From JAMZMI01 sp963848175 (GTDB taxonomy: Bacteria; Bacteroidota; Bacteroidia; Cytophagales; Cyclobacteriaceae), in contig CAWKCO010000007.1 in assembly GCA_963848175.1 (NCBI GenBank), positions 124,001 to 188,000 of the forward strand: a DNA stretch of 64,000 bases, read 5' to 3'. Of this stretch, positions 35,016-44,652 are shown piece after piece. How positions within the stretch are numbered: position 1 is the stretch's first letter; each line of letters opens with the position of its first letter. The notes under the pieces are model-generated. The model ran no database searches. It saw nothing but the letters and a program-made list of their open reading frames with translations, and was not told where the DNA came from. The translations under genes and the position numbers were made by a program.

Positions 35016-35672
35016 TCAGTTGGTCGTGTTGTCCACGGTGTTGCCTTGAGGAGGAATGGGTGAGGTTTTCAGCATTTGGGCAAAATGGATCAAGTTCCAT
35101 GTCATAATGCGAGAATTCTGTTTAGTGAATTCATTGTCCTGTCCAGCGTCACTATAAGACGGCCCAGGACCTGCTTCACCCACCCAATACGCATCTGCCT
35201 GAGGAGGAATCGTAAAGCCCACGTGTGATAGACCATACAAAAGGTCGCGCGCTACATGTTTGGCTCCATCTTCATTGCCTGTGATCAATACACCTCCAAC
35301 TTTATTGTAGTAGATATACTGTCCTACTTCGTTGGTTTCTGCGCTGTGAGCGTAGATTCTTTCCATTAGTTTTGTGGCTACACTGCTTTTCTCTCCAAGC
35401 CAGATAGGCGAACCGATGATAAGAATATCCGCCTTCAAAATTTTATCATAGATTTTAGGCCAGTCGTCTTGATCGTATTTAGGGTCTATGGTTGCTTCTA
35501 TATGATAGTCTGCAAACCTTAGAATTTCCGTTTCCACATCTTGAGAGTACATGATGTCGATGGATTTTTGCATAAGCGTTTGCGTATGCGAATCTTGTGG
35601 TAGTTTCTTGAGCGAACAATTGATGTATAGCGCTTTCAGTTTTTCTTTGTAATTGTTATCAGCCGTTTTCAT
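35016..35672 (-). CDS. Flavodoxin-like NAD(P)H-dependent FMN reductase
   Basis: 218-aa flavoprotein, predicted to be a cytosolic FMN-dependent oxidoreductase. The fold is seen in LKALYINCSLKKLPQDSHTQ (phosphate loop), IYDKILKADILIIGSPIWLGEKSSVATKLMER (flavin site) and VGGVLITGNEDGAKHVARDLL. The C-terminal residues (PIPPQGNTVDNTTN) are a polar tail. It lies 9 nt after the Rho_N-like gene and upstream of the Usp gene, so it is probably co-transcribed. Substrate is unknown; quinone or chromate-type reductases of this shape act in oxidative stress. Confidence 0.82.
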   Translation of the reverse strand: MKTADNNYKEKLKALYINCSLKKLPQDSHTQTLMQKSIDIMYSQDVETEILRFADYHIEATIDPKYDQDDWPKIYDKILKADILIIGSPIWLGEKSSVATKLMERIYAHSAETNEVGQYIYYNKVGGVLITGNEDGAKHVARDLLYGLSHVGFTIPPQADAYWVGEAGPGPSYSDAGQDNEFTKQNSRIMTWNLIHFAQMLKTSPIPPQGNTVDNTTN

Positions 35673-35681
35673 AAAATATCT

Positions 35682-35930
35682 TTAATGACTTCTAAGGGCG
35701 GAAATCAATTCTTTTTTAGACATTTTCGATCTCCCCTCTATTCCTACTTTCTTTGCTTGATCATAGAGCGCTTCTTTGCTCCTGTCTTCATATTTTTCTG
35801 CTGCTCCACCTTTGTGTCCACTGTCTGGAGTATTGGCTATGCGAGCGGCTTTTTCTTTACTCATTCCTTTTTCTCGCAATGCTTCATATTGTTCATCGTT
35901 TTTTATCGATGAACCATGATCTTTAGCCAT
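35682..35930 (-). CDS. Small Rho_N/SAP-like protein
   Basis: 82-aa basic protein starting MAKDHGSSIKNDEQYEALREKGMSKEKAARIANTPDSGHKGG and ending with a Rho N-terminal-like helix pair, LYDQAKKVGIEGRSKMSKKELISALR (each cited in part of a longer run; key residues KVGIEGRSKMSK at about 64-75). This combination is widespread as a small stress-induced protein, sometimes labelled DUF7218/Rho termination factor-like. The ATG at 35930 is used because MAKDHGSS is the usual start. It overlaps the TspO-like gene by 8 nt. Nucleic-acid binding is inferred. Confidence 0.75.
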   Translation of the reverse strand: MAKDHGSSIKNDEQYEALREKGMSKEKAARIANTPDSGHKGGAAEKYEDRSKEALYDQAKKVGIEGRSKMSKKELISALRSH

Positions 35931-36763
35931 GAGCATGTTCATTTATGATTTGATTCATTATTTGATTTTTCCTTATGGTACGGGCTATGCCTACCAAAAG
36001 AACCAGTATCATCACTATACAAGTACCAGCCAATGCTACTTTGTCGGTTTGCCATACATTGAAATAAATACCTGTAATTCCCCATGCTACGGCTACTCCG
36101 GCTCCTATAGATCGGAATCTAGAAAGAATCCAAAGCCCAATAACTGCTCCAATGACGACTAAGGTGCTTGCCCACGATTGATCGGTAAGTCCCCATCCTG
36201 ACCACTCCGTGAAGGTTAGGTACACTGCAGCGTTGGCAATGGTAGCCACGCAAATCCAGCCTAAATACAAACCAAAAGGAATGATTACACACCACCTGAA
36301 AACAGTCCGAGCCCTTTTAAATGATCTGTATCTCTCTGATATATGGTAAATTCTTCTGTTTATATCGATAAGGCTTAGCAGCAATACGGACATTAAAAGT
36401 AGCGTGACAGAAAACATCTGATAATGCCACGCCAAAATCCATCCCATGTTGGCTAAGCAACTTATGAAGAACGTGATGCCAATGGCACCAGATGTGGAGA
36501 GAATGTCAGGATTGCTGTTGTTTTTTGTTTCCCAAGCTTGGAAAATAACAAATGCGATTAATCCCAAATAGATCACAGACCATATAGAAAAAGTAAACCC
36601 TGCTGGTGTGAAGAGATTTTCAAATTGACTTGATATCTCACCCAGTATTCATTCCGTTGATAGGAAGTGTATTGGCCAGAATGTTGATGGTTATTACCCC
36701 TATAAGCCCGACAATGTTGAGGATTTGTATAGCTGGTATATAGTGTTGAGTATTACTGTTCAT
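35923..36763 (-). CDS. TspO/MBR-like tryptophan-rich sensory membrane protein (one frameshift)
   Basis: About 280-aa polytopic membrane protein. From the ATG at 36763 it reads MNSNTQHYIPAIQILNIVGL and a second helix up to NGMNTG. It then continues in another frame as EISSQFENLFTPAGFTFSIW and IYLGLIAFVIFQAW, LYLGWICVATIANAAVYL and GLTDQSWASTLVVIGAVIGL. An extra G in GGG at 36641-36643 explains the break. The TP-x-G-x-x-FSIW-x-x-IY block is that of the bacterial tryptophan-rich sensory family. Tetrapyrrole binding and a signalling role are family knowledge. It starts inside the preceding lipoprotein gene by 11 nt. Confidence 0.8.
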
Positions 36764-36977
36764 TAATCGCGGTATTTATATTCAATTTTTTTAAATCTTC
36801 CATAAAGACCATTACACCAGATTTTTGAATATTGTTTGCCAAGCTTGTCTCGTCTTTCAGCTTCATTTCGAGAATGTCTATTCTGCTGAAGGTTTGAGTG
36901 CGCCCCCACTGGCATGAAGCTGTAATTGCGACGATGATTCCGGCTATAATTGCAATGTTTTGTATGTAGAGTTTCAT
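36753..36977 (-). CDS. Small putative lipoprotein
   Basis: 74-aa protein with hydrophobic N-terminus MKLYIQNIAIIAGIIVAITA and a lipobox-like TASC (Cys22), followed by a charged helix, FSRIDILEMKLKDETSLANN. It overlaps the TspO-like gene by 11 nt and is first in the transcript of that cluster. A perfect inverted repeat lies 19-33 nt upstream of its ATG. No family is recognised. Confidence 0.55.
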   Translation of the reverse strand: MKLYIQNIAIIAGIIVAITASCQWGRTQTFSRIDILEMKLKDETSLANNIQKSGVMVFMEDLKKLNINTAINEQ

Positions 36978-36995
36978 AATGGTCTTGTTTGGTAT

Positions 36996-37010
36996 TTCTC
37001 ATTATGAGAA
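36996..37010. promoter_or_regulatory. Inverted repeat upstream of the stress cluster
   Basis: TTCTCA-TTA-TGAGAA is a perfect 6-bp inverted repeat, 19 nt upstream of the first gene of the minus-strand cluster. It may be an operator; no regulator is known. Confidence 0.35.
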
Positions 37011-37239
37011 AACCATGCCATCAGCCATATTCACTCAAAATCGCCTAAAATCTCCTTATTAGCTTTAAAAGTTGTGGAATAATGTCTACACATCTGAAAG
37101 CACGCGTGTAATCGGTACACATAGTCTAGAGGAGATGTGCATGACGCGGTGTTTTACGATACTATATTGGCTGTGTGCCCTTTCGGTATGGCCTTTGTGT
37201 GTATTAGGTCAAAGATTTTTTAATTAAACCGACAAAATT

Positions 37240-37677
37240 ATGATTTCATTAAATAGAGGAAATCACTTGTTGAGTGGTTTCGGAACAGATCATTATCTTA
37301 AAGATTTTCATACAGATAGAATAGACGATTCGTCTTCTTCACGCACTCCGGTTATCAATATTTCAGAAAATGAACACATTTTCAAAGTTGAAATTGGCGT
37401 ACCTGGTTTTCGCAAGGGCGAAATAGATATCAGTTTGGAAGGCAATGACTTGGTGGTTTCGGGCAGCAAAGAGCGCTCTGATAAGAAGGATGAACCAGTG
37501 CCTTACAAAAGTCACAGTCGCGAATTTGATTATTCACACTTCACGCGAACTTTTGAAATACCTAAATCAGTAGACGCAATGCAGATTGCTGCCAAATTAG
37601 AGGACGGTTTGCTGAGTATTGATTTGCCCAAAAAGGAAGTGACCAAGCCTGAGACTCGAAAAGTTGAAATCAACTGA
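37240..37677 (+). CDS. Small heat-shock protein, Hsp20/alpha-crystallin family
   Basis: 145-aa ATP-independent chaperone that holds unfolding proteins. The alpha-crystallin domain spans about residues 37-130: FKVEIGVPGFRKGEIDISLEG, SREFDYSHFTRTFEIPKSVD and the signature AKLEDGLLSIDLPKKE. The short N-terminal arm, residues 1-35, starts MISLNRGNHLLSGFG. It is divergent from the TspO/Usp cluster and closed by its own terminator. Class and function are sure. Confidence 0.93.
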   Translation: MISLNRGNHLLSGFGTDHYLKDFHTDRIDDSSSSRTPVINISENEHIFKVEIGVPGFRKGEIDISLEGNDLVVSGSKERSDKKDEPVPYKSHSREFDYSHFTRTFEIPKSVDAMQIAAKLEDGLLSIDLPKKEVTKPETRKVEIN

Positions 37678-37711
37678 TTTAAAAGCTAAAAGGACTAATA
37701 TTTTTTGTTGA

Positions 37712-37760
37712 TGCCCTATATTGAGCTCCATACTGGCCGCTTGCTATAGGGCATTTTTTT
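37712..37760 (+). terminator. Terminator of the Hsp20 gene
   Basis: A 9-bp perfect stem, TGCCCTATA (37712-37720) with TATAGGGCA (37745-37753), is followed by seven T. It starts 34 nt after the stop. Confidence 0.8.
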
Positions 37761-37805
37761 AAAGGTTGGATTCCTGATAGTTCTTCACTAACGAATCACT
37801 AATGA

Positions 37806-38033
37806 CGGTGTGTAAGTGATTTAGCTTTTTCGCTACAGGCAAAATGGGGTGGTTTCGTTGAGAATTATGGTCAGGTATATCGAGGAGATTTTGATAGACG
37901 CTGGGATACGGGCGTAGGTTTTCTTGTGAATAATGATTTGCAATTGGACGTCTCGATAGGTGCAGGTAGCAATGATGGCGTTTTCGACTGGTTTGTAGAT
38001 GGAGGAGTGTCCTGGCGCATGCGCTTAAAATAA
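37806..38033 (+). pseudogene. C-terminal fragment of an outer-membrane beta-barrel protein
   Basis: An open frame of about 75 codons without a usable start reads SDLAFSLQAKWGGFVENYGQ, then FDRRWDTGVGFLVNNDLQLDV and DGGVSWRMRLK before TAA. Strand alternation, the FVEN and LQLDVSIGAG blocks and the terminal aromatic/basic strand are typical of the last strands of transporter-type outer-membrane proteins. The rest of the gene is absent, because the frame meets TGA at 37803 and the Hsp20 terminator lies just upstream. It looks like a leftover of a deletion. Confidence 0.6.
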
Positions 38034-38034
38034 T

Positions 38035-38685
38035 TCAATCCCTATTGATGAGTTTTGTTCCTGAAAGATTATATCTAAGAACTACGGGCTTGCCTGTCAG
38101 CGTTTCCAGCAAAGGCTTCATGATGGTTTCGGCATTGGCATAGGTTTCTTCTAATATTCCGGATTCGAGCGCAGATTGCTTGATGTTTAGCTCTGCTTGT
38201 TTGTAAAGCTGATCCATAAACTGAGTCTTATCCTCTTGCCTCATGTAATCTATCTTGAGATCATATATTCTCGAATTGGCCAGATCTACTTTGAAATAGC
38301 ATAATTCTGCCTCTGGTAACAAGATGTAAATCGTATCATTCTTCAACTGAATTTTGTTCTTATCAATTTTTGTCAAATCGATGCACCCAACCGCTGAGCC
38401 TTTGGAAATCAGGACGGCCTTGGAATCGGGGAGGGGTTTGTATTTGAATAGCTTGAAATCTATGGATTCTGCTACCTTTTTTACTTCTGTTATTTCTTGG
38501 AAATGGTATTTCACCAATTCCATTTTCCCCATGGATTCTACTTTTTCAACAATTGTATTTTGGTAATATTCCGTTGAAGGAACGTCTTTAGAAAAGAATT
38601 TTTCATCGATCAAAAACCAAATCAAAATAGCGGATAGTAGCACCCACGGAATAACTCGAACTATATTAATAAACAGTCGTATCAT
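38035..38685 (-). CDS. DUF4230 family membrane-anchored protein
   Basis: 216-aa protein with one N-terminal membrane helix (IVRVIPWVLLSAILIWFL, about 7-24) and an extracytoplasmic DUF4230 domain. Key parts are VESMGKMELVKYHFQEITEV, KAVLISKGSAVGCIDLTKID and LPEAELCYFKVDL, followed by a helical tail LYKQAELNIKQSALESGILEE. DUF4230 proteins resemble prohibitin-like or band-7-like domains in outline; the function is not settled. It is transcribed divergently from the lapA-NTPase-mscS operon, with 187 bp between, and ends 1 nt from the beta-barrel fragment. Confidence 0.82.
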   Translation of the reverse strand: MIRLFINIVRVIPWVLLSAILIWFLIDEKFFSKDVPSTEYYQNTIVEKVESMGKMELVKYHFQEITEVKKVAESIDFKLFKYKPLPDSKAVLISKGSAVGCIDLTKIDKNKIQLKNDTIYILLPEAELCYFKVDLANSRIYDLKIDYMRQEDKTQFMDQLYKQAELNIKQSALESGILEETYANAETIMKPLLETLTGKPVVLRYNLSGTKLINRD

Positions 38686-38872
38686 GCTTTTAAATTAAAT
38701 AAATGTCTGGTCAAGGTAAGTCATATTTACACTATTTTACTGCTAAGAAGCAAATCAAATGCAGATGCACGTTGAATAGAATAAGTGCTGAAATAAGGTA
38801 TTATTGTATTTTTAATGTGTAGTTGCTAACTAGGGTTGAGTTTGCGATTTCTGTCATTTAAATTTCCTTTGT

Positions 38873-39145
38873 ATGAAACAGTTTAGAATCATCGTCGGTA
38901 TTTTATTCATTGTTTTGATTGTCACCTTTTCAGTACAAAACGCTGGAATGGTTGATGTGCGATTTTTAAGTTGGGGAGTGGAAATATCTTTGGCGTTGCT
39001 CATGCTTATTTGTATCTCGCTGGGAGCCATCGTGAGTATGTTTTTGCTTATGCCTCCTTTTTTTAAAAAGAAGAAAACCACTGTGCATTCGGAAACCCAA
39101 AAAACAAAGAGCATTACGCCTGACCGATCATCATCCACTATATGA
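38873..39145 (+). CDS. LapA-like (DUF1049) membrane protein
   Basis: 90-aa inner-membrane protein with two helices, FRIIVGILFIVLIVTFSVQN (about 3-22) and ISLALLMLICISLGAIVSMFL (about 38-58). The LapA block, SVQNAGMVDVRFLSWGVEIS, lies between. A basic cytosolic tail (FFKKKKTTVHSE) follows. E. coli LapA cooperates with the TPR protein LapB in lipopolysaccharide homeostasis. Here it is instead coupled by a 4-nt ATGA overlap to a large NTPase-like gene, so its partner is probably different. Confidence 0.85.
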   Translation: MKQFRIIVGILFIVLIVTFSVQNAGMVDVRFLSWGVEISLALLMLICISLGAIVSMFLLMPPFFKKKKTTVHSETQKTKSITPDRSSSTI

Positions 39146-42119
39146 AAGACACTGAAGTCGTAAAGCACTCAACAGAACACCTGCTGCAAGAACTGAAACA
39201 AAGCCTTGAGGTCAACTATTTTCCCACTATAAAGCATCAACTTCAGGAAGAGCAGGGGCGCATGCTCGAGATACTCAAGGCCGTAAACTTCTTTTATGCG
39301 AAAGAATCTTCCCTTTTAAGCGGGCATCTGGAGCAATCGGAGTATAAAATCCGAATTGCATGGCTCTGGTAGACAAGGTGTGGGGCATTCCTCAAGAAAA
39401 ACGATTTTCGGAGTGTTATGAAACTTTGTTTAAAGAAGTCTCTCGGATCATATCTGAAGTGGATTCAGAGGTGGTTTTGTCTCAGACTGCTGAGCGATTT
39501 TATGGTCAAAAAGAGGATTCCGCCTATCTGAAAACAAAGAAGTTCGTAAAACGAACAGCATTTCATATCACTCGATGGCCGGCATATACAGCTAATGTAT
39601 TCAGGAAAAACAAACGCCCTATTCAATATTGGAGTCATACGGTTCCGCTTAGGAATTTGGCAGCCAGTCATTTTGAAGGAGCATTGATCAAAGATTTGCA
39701 GGAAGTCTCGGCAATATTTTTCAAGAAAATCAATGCGCAATACCTGGAGGTCAAAAGGTGGGAAGAACAGCTGGATATCAATAATCTAGCAGATTTTCCT
39801 GATGAATTGAAGGTTTTGGAGCAAGCGGCACAGCAGTTTGCTGACAGTAGCCTTAATGAAATTGTTGAGCGTGTTGAACAAATTCTCAATCAGCGTACGA
39901 TTCAGTTTCGCACCGATGTAGCCTTGGCTGGTACCATGGAGTACCCGAATAGGAAGCTCAAGGATGAATACATTGCAAAAGCGGTGGATAAGGCGGATTA
40001 CAAGTGGGGCAAGTATCAGCGAGATTGGAAAAATGCCACTTATGCACTTTTTGAGGAGTGGCGTTGTGATCTGGATGTCTATATTCTGAGGCATGAGACC
40101 ATGGCCGAGCTCGTGGAGTTTCAGTCAGCGCAGGCTAAAAAGCTTGTTGAACATATAGACCCGGAGATAGAAGAAATTCGTGTGTTCATACAAAATGCAA
40201 TGGCGTCTTTGAAGACTCCTGAAGAGTCTGTTTCCAAGGAACTTAAGCGCGCATACTATGAGGCTGGCAAGGAGCTAGACAAAAAGCTTGTGCCTGCACT
40301 TTGCGAAAAGTTGGCAAGCCAAGACATTGTATCCCTGATTCATAAGCTGGAAAACAGCATTTGCAAAAGCGTAGAAGAACTTTCTGACGAGCACGTGGTA
40401 GTCAAAATCACAGATTATGACGAGCCTATAGCCACGGATGAACTGTCGCGTATTTCTCCTTATGAGCTCATTGCTTTTGAAATGTTAGCGGGGTTTCAGG
40501 GAGAACTTAAATTGATTAAAAAGGATCTTTTTGATGCACTAGAGCGGATTACAAAGGATTCGAGAGATTTGGATCATATCGTTACTTTTAGTTTGAGTTC
40601 AGCCATTTCTGCCATGGAAGAGGAGGCAAAAACGGAAGAGGAAGCGATAGCCGTGGCGCAAGAAGGACTAAAACGCGCACTCAACAGGCTGAACGACAAC
40701 CGTTCGTTGCTTGAAGAGCGTATGTTGAAAAACAGTATGCGCATTGAGGAGGTCGTCTTAGGCTTTTGTGAAAAAGTATTGGAATTGACCGTGAACGAAA
40801 ATGTGGGACAGCTCCGTTTGCGCATAACCAAGGCCAGAGCAGCACGCCAAGCAGAGGAAATGCGCGTGGCGCTGATGGAAAGGGTGAACGCCAGAAGGGT
40901 GCAACTTGCCAGCGATTTCAGGAAAATTTATGGGCAGGTTTCTTCCAGGGTTCAATACGTGGGAGAAAAATTTATTCTTACGGCCAGCAAGCCCATTCTT
41001 AGCAAACAAGTTTCAGATTTTCTCATTGAGTCTCAGGAGGCCATTGACAAGCTGCCACTGATCTATCGCAGATTGTATAAAATAGAACCGCTTCGTGATT
41101 TAGAGCTGTTTGAGGGACGGAAAAAGGAGTTGGAAGAAATACAGTTGGCGTTTGCCAATTGGCAAGAAAAACGTTTTGCAGCCACGATTGTACTTGGTGA
41201 AAAGTGGGGTGGACTTACCAGTTTTATCAACTATTGCGATCAACAGGAGGTTTTTAAAAGCACAACAATCAGGTATACCCTTCGAGAAAATTTTTGCAAC
41301 CAAGAGCAGTTTGTAGCTCTGATGAGAGAGGTTTTGCAGGAGTCTTCATTCAAGAGCGAAGAGGATATCATTGATTATCTAAACACAGGTACGGAAAAGA
41401 TTATCATTCTTGAAGATATACAGAATCTTTATTTACGTAAGGTTAATGGATTTGCAGCCGTGCAAGCCTTATCAGAAGTGATCATTCGTACTTCTCAGAA
41501 AGTGTTCTGGCTAGCAACTGCCACCATCTACACTTGGGATTACTTGTCCAAAACCATTGGGTTAAATGAGTACTTCAGCTATATTATTAAGCTTGGGGCT
41601 TTGAACAATGATCAGATCGTAGATCTGATCATGAAGCGCAATCGAATCAGTGGCTACAATATTGTATTCGAAATGGATGAAGACCATGCGCAAGACAGGA
41701 AGTTTAACAAGCTGTCTGCTCAGCAGCAGCAAGACAAATTGAGGGATGAGTTTTTTGGTGATCTGAATGATTTCGCGAGAAGCAATATCAGTTTGGCATT
41801 GATCTTCTGGTTGCTTTCTACCAAAAAAATTGAAAATGACACCATTACGATTGGGGCATTTCAAAAACCAAATCTTAATTTTCTTACGGTGCTCTCGATG
41901 AACAAAATATACGTTTTGCATGCGCTAATCATGCACGATGGACTGACAGAGCTTCAGCTTGGCGAGGTGCTGGGCATAGGAAAGCCCTCAGCCAATTTGA
42001 TGCTGCTAGCGATGATAGAAGATGGTGTCGTGCTCAAGCGAAACAATCGATATATGATCAATTCCATGCTCTATCGTGATGCAATTGCAGTATTGAAATC
42101 TAAAAATTTAATTCATTGA
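39142..42119 (+). CDS. Large coiled-coil protein with degenerate P-loop NTPase domain (probable frameshift near 39365)
   Basis: About 990 aa, soluble. The first 76 codons (STEHLLQELKQSLEVNYFPT) are in one frame and 919 codons follow from 39360 in another, overlapping 13 nt. A missing G in TGGCTC near 39365 would join them; two overlapping genes are the alternative. The middle (to about residue 570 of the long frame) is almost all helical and charged. An AAA/STAND-like domain follows: ELFEGRKKELEEIQ near 581, GEKWGGLTS near 612-620 where the Walker A lysine is Leu, Walker B KIIILEDIQNLYLR near 680, and a sensor-like VFWLATATIYTWDY. A winged helix (LTELQLGEVLGIGKPSANLM) ends it. It is coupled to lapA and mscS. 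Probably an NTP-binding regulator or scaffold, but no family can be named. Confidence 0.7.
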
Positions 42120-43111
42120 TGATGAGAAGCATTATAGCACTGTTGGTTGTAATCATACTTGGGCAGCCGCTGCAAGCGCAAAAAGTCCAGAAAAATGATT
42201 CTTTTGCTCGCGTAGAGCAACGCTCGGAGCTGGATAGTATGGTGGATGAGCTTAATAGGAGGAGTGAAGAACTGCTCAATGAGGAAGCATCACAAGACAC
42301 CACATCAGCAAAGAACGAAATCAAGAAGCTGATGAGTGATGCACCTTCTATTTCAGATCTAATTTCTTTTTCTAAGGTGTTTTGGGCGTTGGTATTTATG
42401 GTGATCGGGTATTTTGCGATCGGACTTACTTCCAGAATGCTCGAAATATGGGCAGAGCGCAGTACCACCTATCGTATTACCATCAAGAGTTTTATCCCAG
42501 TAGTGAAAATTATCGGTTGGCTAGTGCTGGTTTTTTTAATTGTTGCTGCTATTTTTCAACCCCCAGCAGCCACCGTCTTGACCGTTTCAGCTTCTTTAGG
42601 TGTGGCCATCGGATTTGCTTCGCAAGATATTCTTAAAAACATTTTCGGGGGGGTGATGATCCTTTTTGACAGACCTTTTAAGTCAGGGGACAAAATTGAG
42701 GTGGGAGATTACTATGGCGAAGTAGTGGAAATTGGGTTGCGCTGTACGCGAATCGTGACGCCAGACGATAGCTTGGTTTCTATTCCCAATAGTGAAATTA
42801 TGAGCAAGTCTGTTTCCAATGCCAATGCAGGGGAGAGCAACTGTCAGGTGATAGCAGAGATTTATTTACCAATAGGTGTTGATACCACCAAGGCACGCGC
42901 CATAGCTACTCAGGCTGCACAAGTATCTAAATATGTCTATCTCAACAAACCTATTACGATCATCTTTCTGAATGAATACAAAGACAGAGAGTCGGTGATG
43001 AAAATGAAGATCAAAGCATATGTTCTGGATATTCGAGATGAGTTTAAATTCAAGAGTGATATGACAGAAATTGCTCTGAAAATGCTCAACCAAGAAAAGA
43101 TGTTGTCTTAA
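42119..43111 (+). CDS. Mechanosensitive ion channel, MscS family
   Basis: About 330-aa channel of the inner membrane that opens under membrane tension. It starts with a signal-like MMRSIIALLVVIILGQPLQA, a charged periplasmic linker (LDSMVDELNRRSEELLN) and then three helices. The MscS pore-lining helix TM3 and beta domain are clear: LGVAIGFASQDILKNIFGGVMILFDRPFKSGDKIEVGDYYGEVVEIGLRCTRI in blocks, and VSIPNSEIMSKSVSN. The start ATG at 42119 shares its A with the upstream TGA stop, so translation is coupled to the NTPase-like protein. A track start TTG at 42116 is less likely. The coupling suggests a gated or sensed channel complex. Confidence 0.9.
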   Translation: MMRSIIALLVVIILGQPLQAQKVQKNDSFARVEQRSELDSMVDELNRRSEELLNEEASQDTTSAKNEIKKLMSDAPSISDLISFSKVFWALVFMVIGYFAIGLTSRMLEIWAERSTTYRITIKSFIPVVKIIGWLVLVFLIVAAIFQPPAATVLTVSASLGVAIGFASQDILKNIFGGVMILFDRPFKSGDKIEVGDYYGEVVEIGLRCTRIVTPDDSLVSIPNSEIMSKSVSNANAGESNCQVIAEIYLPIGVDTTKARAIATQAAQVSKYVYLNKPITIIFLNEYKDRESVMKMKIKAYVLDIRDEFKFKSDMTEIALKMLNQEKMLS

Positions 43112-43127
43112 TAGAACTAGATAAGCA

Positions 43128-44558
43128 TCAGCCCACAAGCGGCTCATAAGGGAGGTTGATTTCAAAAGAAACCCCGTCAGCAGTGTTTTGCACATGCAAA
43201 TGCCCATTGTGTTCATTTACCAAGGTATAAGAAATCCACAGTCCAAGTCCAGTGCCTTTTCCTTGATCTTTTGTGGTATAAAATGGATCGAAAATGCGAG
43301 AGAGCTCAGAGGGGTCAATATGACTACCTGTGTTGCGGATCGTAACGATATAATGATCCGTACCGTGTTCTTTGACGGTGTTGGTGGTTATTGTGATCTC
43401 CTCATCCTTCTCTTCTTTGTTTTCAGAAATAGCATCTATAGCATTAGAAATGATGTTGAGCAGCACTTGGTGTAATTTGTCTGGAAAGGCCATTATGGGC
43501 ACTTCTGTTAAGTAGTTCGTTACGAACTTGACATTGTACGGAGCACTTTTAGAGATGAGTACCAGCGTGTCATCAATGATTTGATGAATGTGCGTGACAT
43601 ATTGATGAGGAGACGACTGGTTTCCAGGATAAGATAAGTTGAGCAGTGATTTGATGATTTTTGAACTTCTGTCTAGACCCTGTTTGATGAAATCATGGGC
43701 CTCTTTTAGTGTCTCTTTTTCATCTTCAGGGAGAGTTTTCATGCTTTTACCTAGCATTTCCAGCCCACCAGCCACGAAGTTCATAGGGTTGTTTAGTTCG
43801 TGGGCTATTCCCGCGGTGAAAGTACCCAAAGAAGCCATTTTTTCTGACTGAATCAGTTGGGATTGTGTTTTTTGTAGCTTTGTTAGGGTTAATTCCAAGT
43901 CATTCTTTTGGCTTTCGATCAGCGCTTTTGATTGAGTGATTCTACGCTGGCTATCATTGATGATTCTAATTAGAAAGAAAACAATCAAGTTGAATAGCAA
44001 CCAATAAAGTAAGGTGTCTAAAAAGAAATAGTCACTCTTGACAAGCACGGAGAGTTTTTCAGCGGTACTCAGGTTGTTCTCAATTAGGAATGTTTTCAGG
44101 TATAGCAACATGCCTAAATTCCATAGCAGCAATGAGTAATAGACTACTGGTTTGTCTTTGCGAGAAAACATAGCTTGTATTAGTATGGAATGAAAAACCA
44201 CTCCGAATGGCGTAGCGATGTAGTAGTCTGTGGGAGTGTGCTGTATGATAATTGGGATGATATGAAGAAAAAAGGGCCACATAAGCACAAATGTGAGCCT
44301 GCTGAGAAATGTTAATCCCTTGCTATTTAGGAAGAGGCAAGTAAGAGAAAATAGGATAAATACAGGAACAATAAACTGATCCCATGCTTGCTCACTCAAA
44401 GGCTTGAAAAAAGTATCTAAATCTATCAGCATAAAAATACCATAGACGATAGGTAGCGATATGAAAATGCCATTGGAAAATCGAACCCTCAGGTTGATCT
44501 CATTGCTCTGCTTTTCTGATACTCCGAAGTTAAATATGGGCTGCATTAAAACTCTCAT
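43128..44558 (-). CDS. Orphan sensor histidine kinase
   Basis: 476-aa membrane kinase. Six or seven helices in residues about 25-215 (FISLPIVYGIFMLI, FIVPVFILFSLTCLFL, LLYWLLFNLIVFFLIRII) resemble a 7TM-type input. A coiled-coil linker (about 215-245) leads to the dimerisation H-box GTFTAGIAHELNNPMNFV, with the phosphorylated His near residue 255. The ATPase follows: NIISNAIDA (N), SRIFDPFYTTKDQGKGTGLGL (F and G boxes). No response regulator is adjacent. It is convergent with mscS. Stimulus unknown. Confidence 0.9.
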   Translation of the reverse strand: MRVLMQPIFNFGVSEKQSNEINLRVRFSNGIFISLPIVYGIFMLIDLDTFFKPLSEQAWDQFIVPVFILFSLTCLFLNSKGLTFLSRLTFVLMWPFFLHIIPIIIQHTPTDYYIATPFGVVFHSILIQAMFSRKDKPVVYYSLLLWNLGMLLYLKTFLIENNLSTAEKLSVLVKSDYFFLDTLLYWLLFNLIVFFLIRIINDSQRRITQSKALIESQKNDLELTLTKLQKTQSQLIQSEKMASLGTFTAGIAHELNNPMNFVAGGLEMLGKSMKTLPEDEKETLKEAHDFIKQGLDRSSKIIKSLLNLSYPGNQSSPHQYVTHIHQIIDDTLVLISKSAPYNVKFVTNYLTEVPIMAFPDKLHQVLLNIISNAIDAISENKEEKDEEITITTNTVKEHGTDHYIVTIRNTGSHIDPSELSRIFDPFYTTKDQGKGTGLGLWISYTLVNEHNGHLHVQNTADGVSFEINLPYEPLVG

Positions 44559-44652
44559 CCAGACTTAAAAGTACGCTATAGATTTGATAACCAAAGGCTT
44601 TAGTAATCTAAAAATCATATAGCCTTTTGTCTAATAGTTGCATCTTTGGGGA

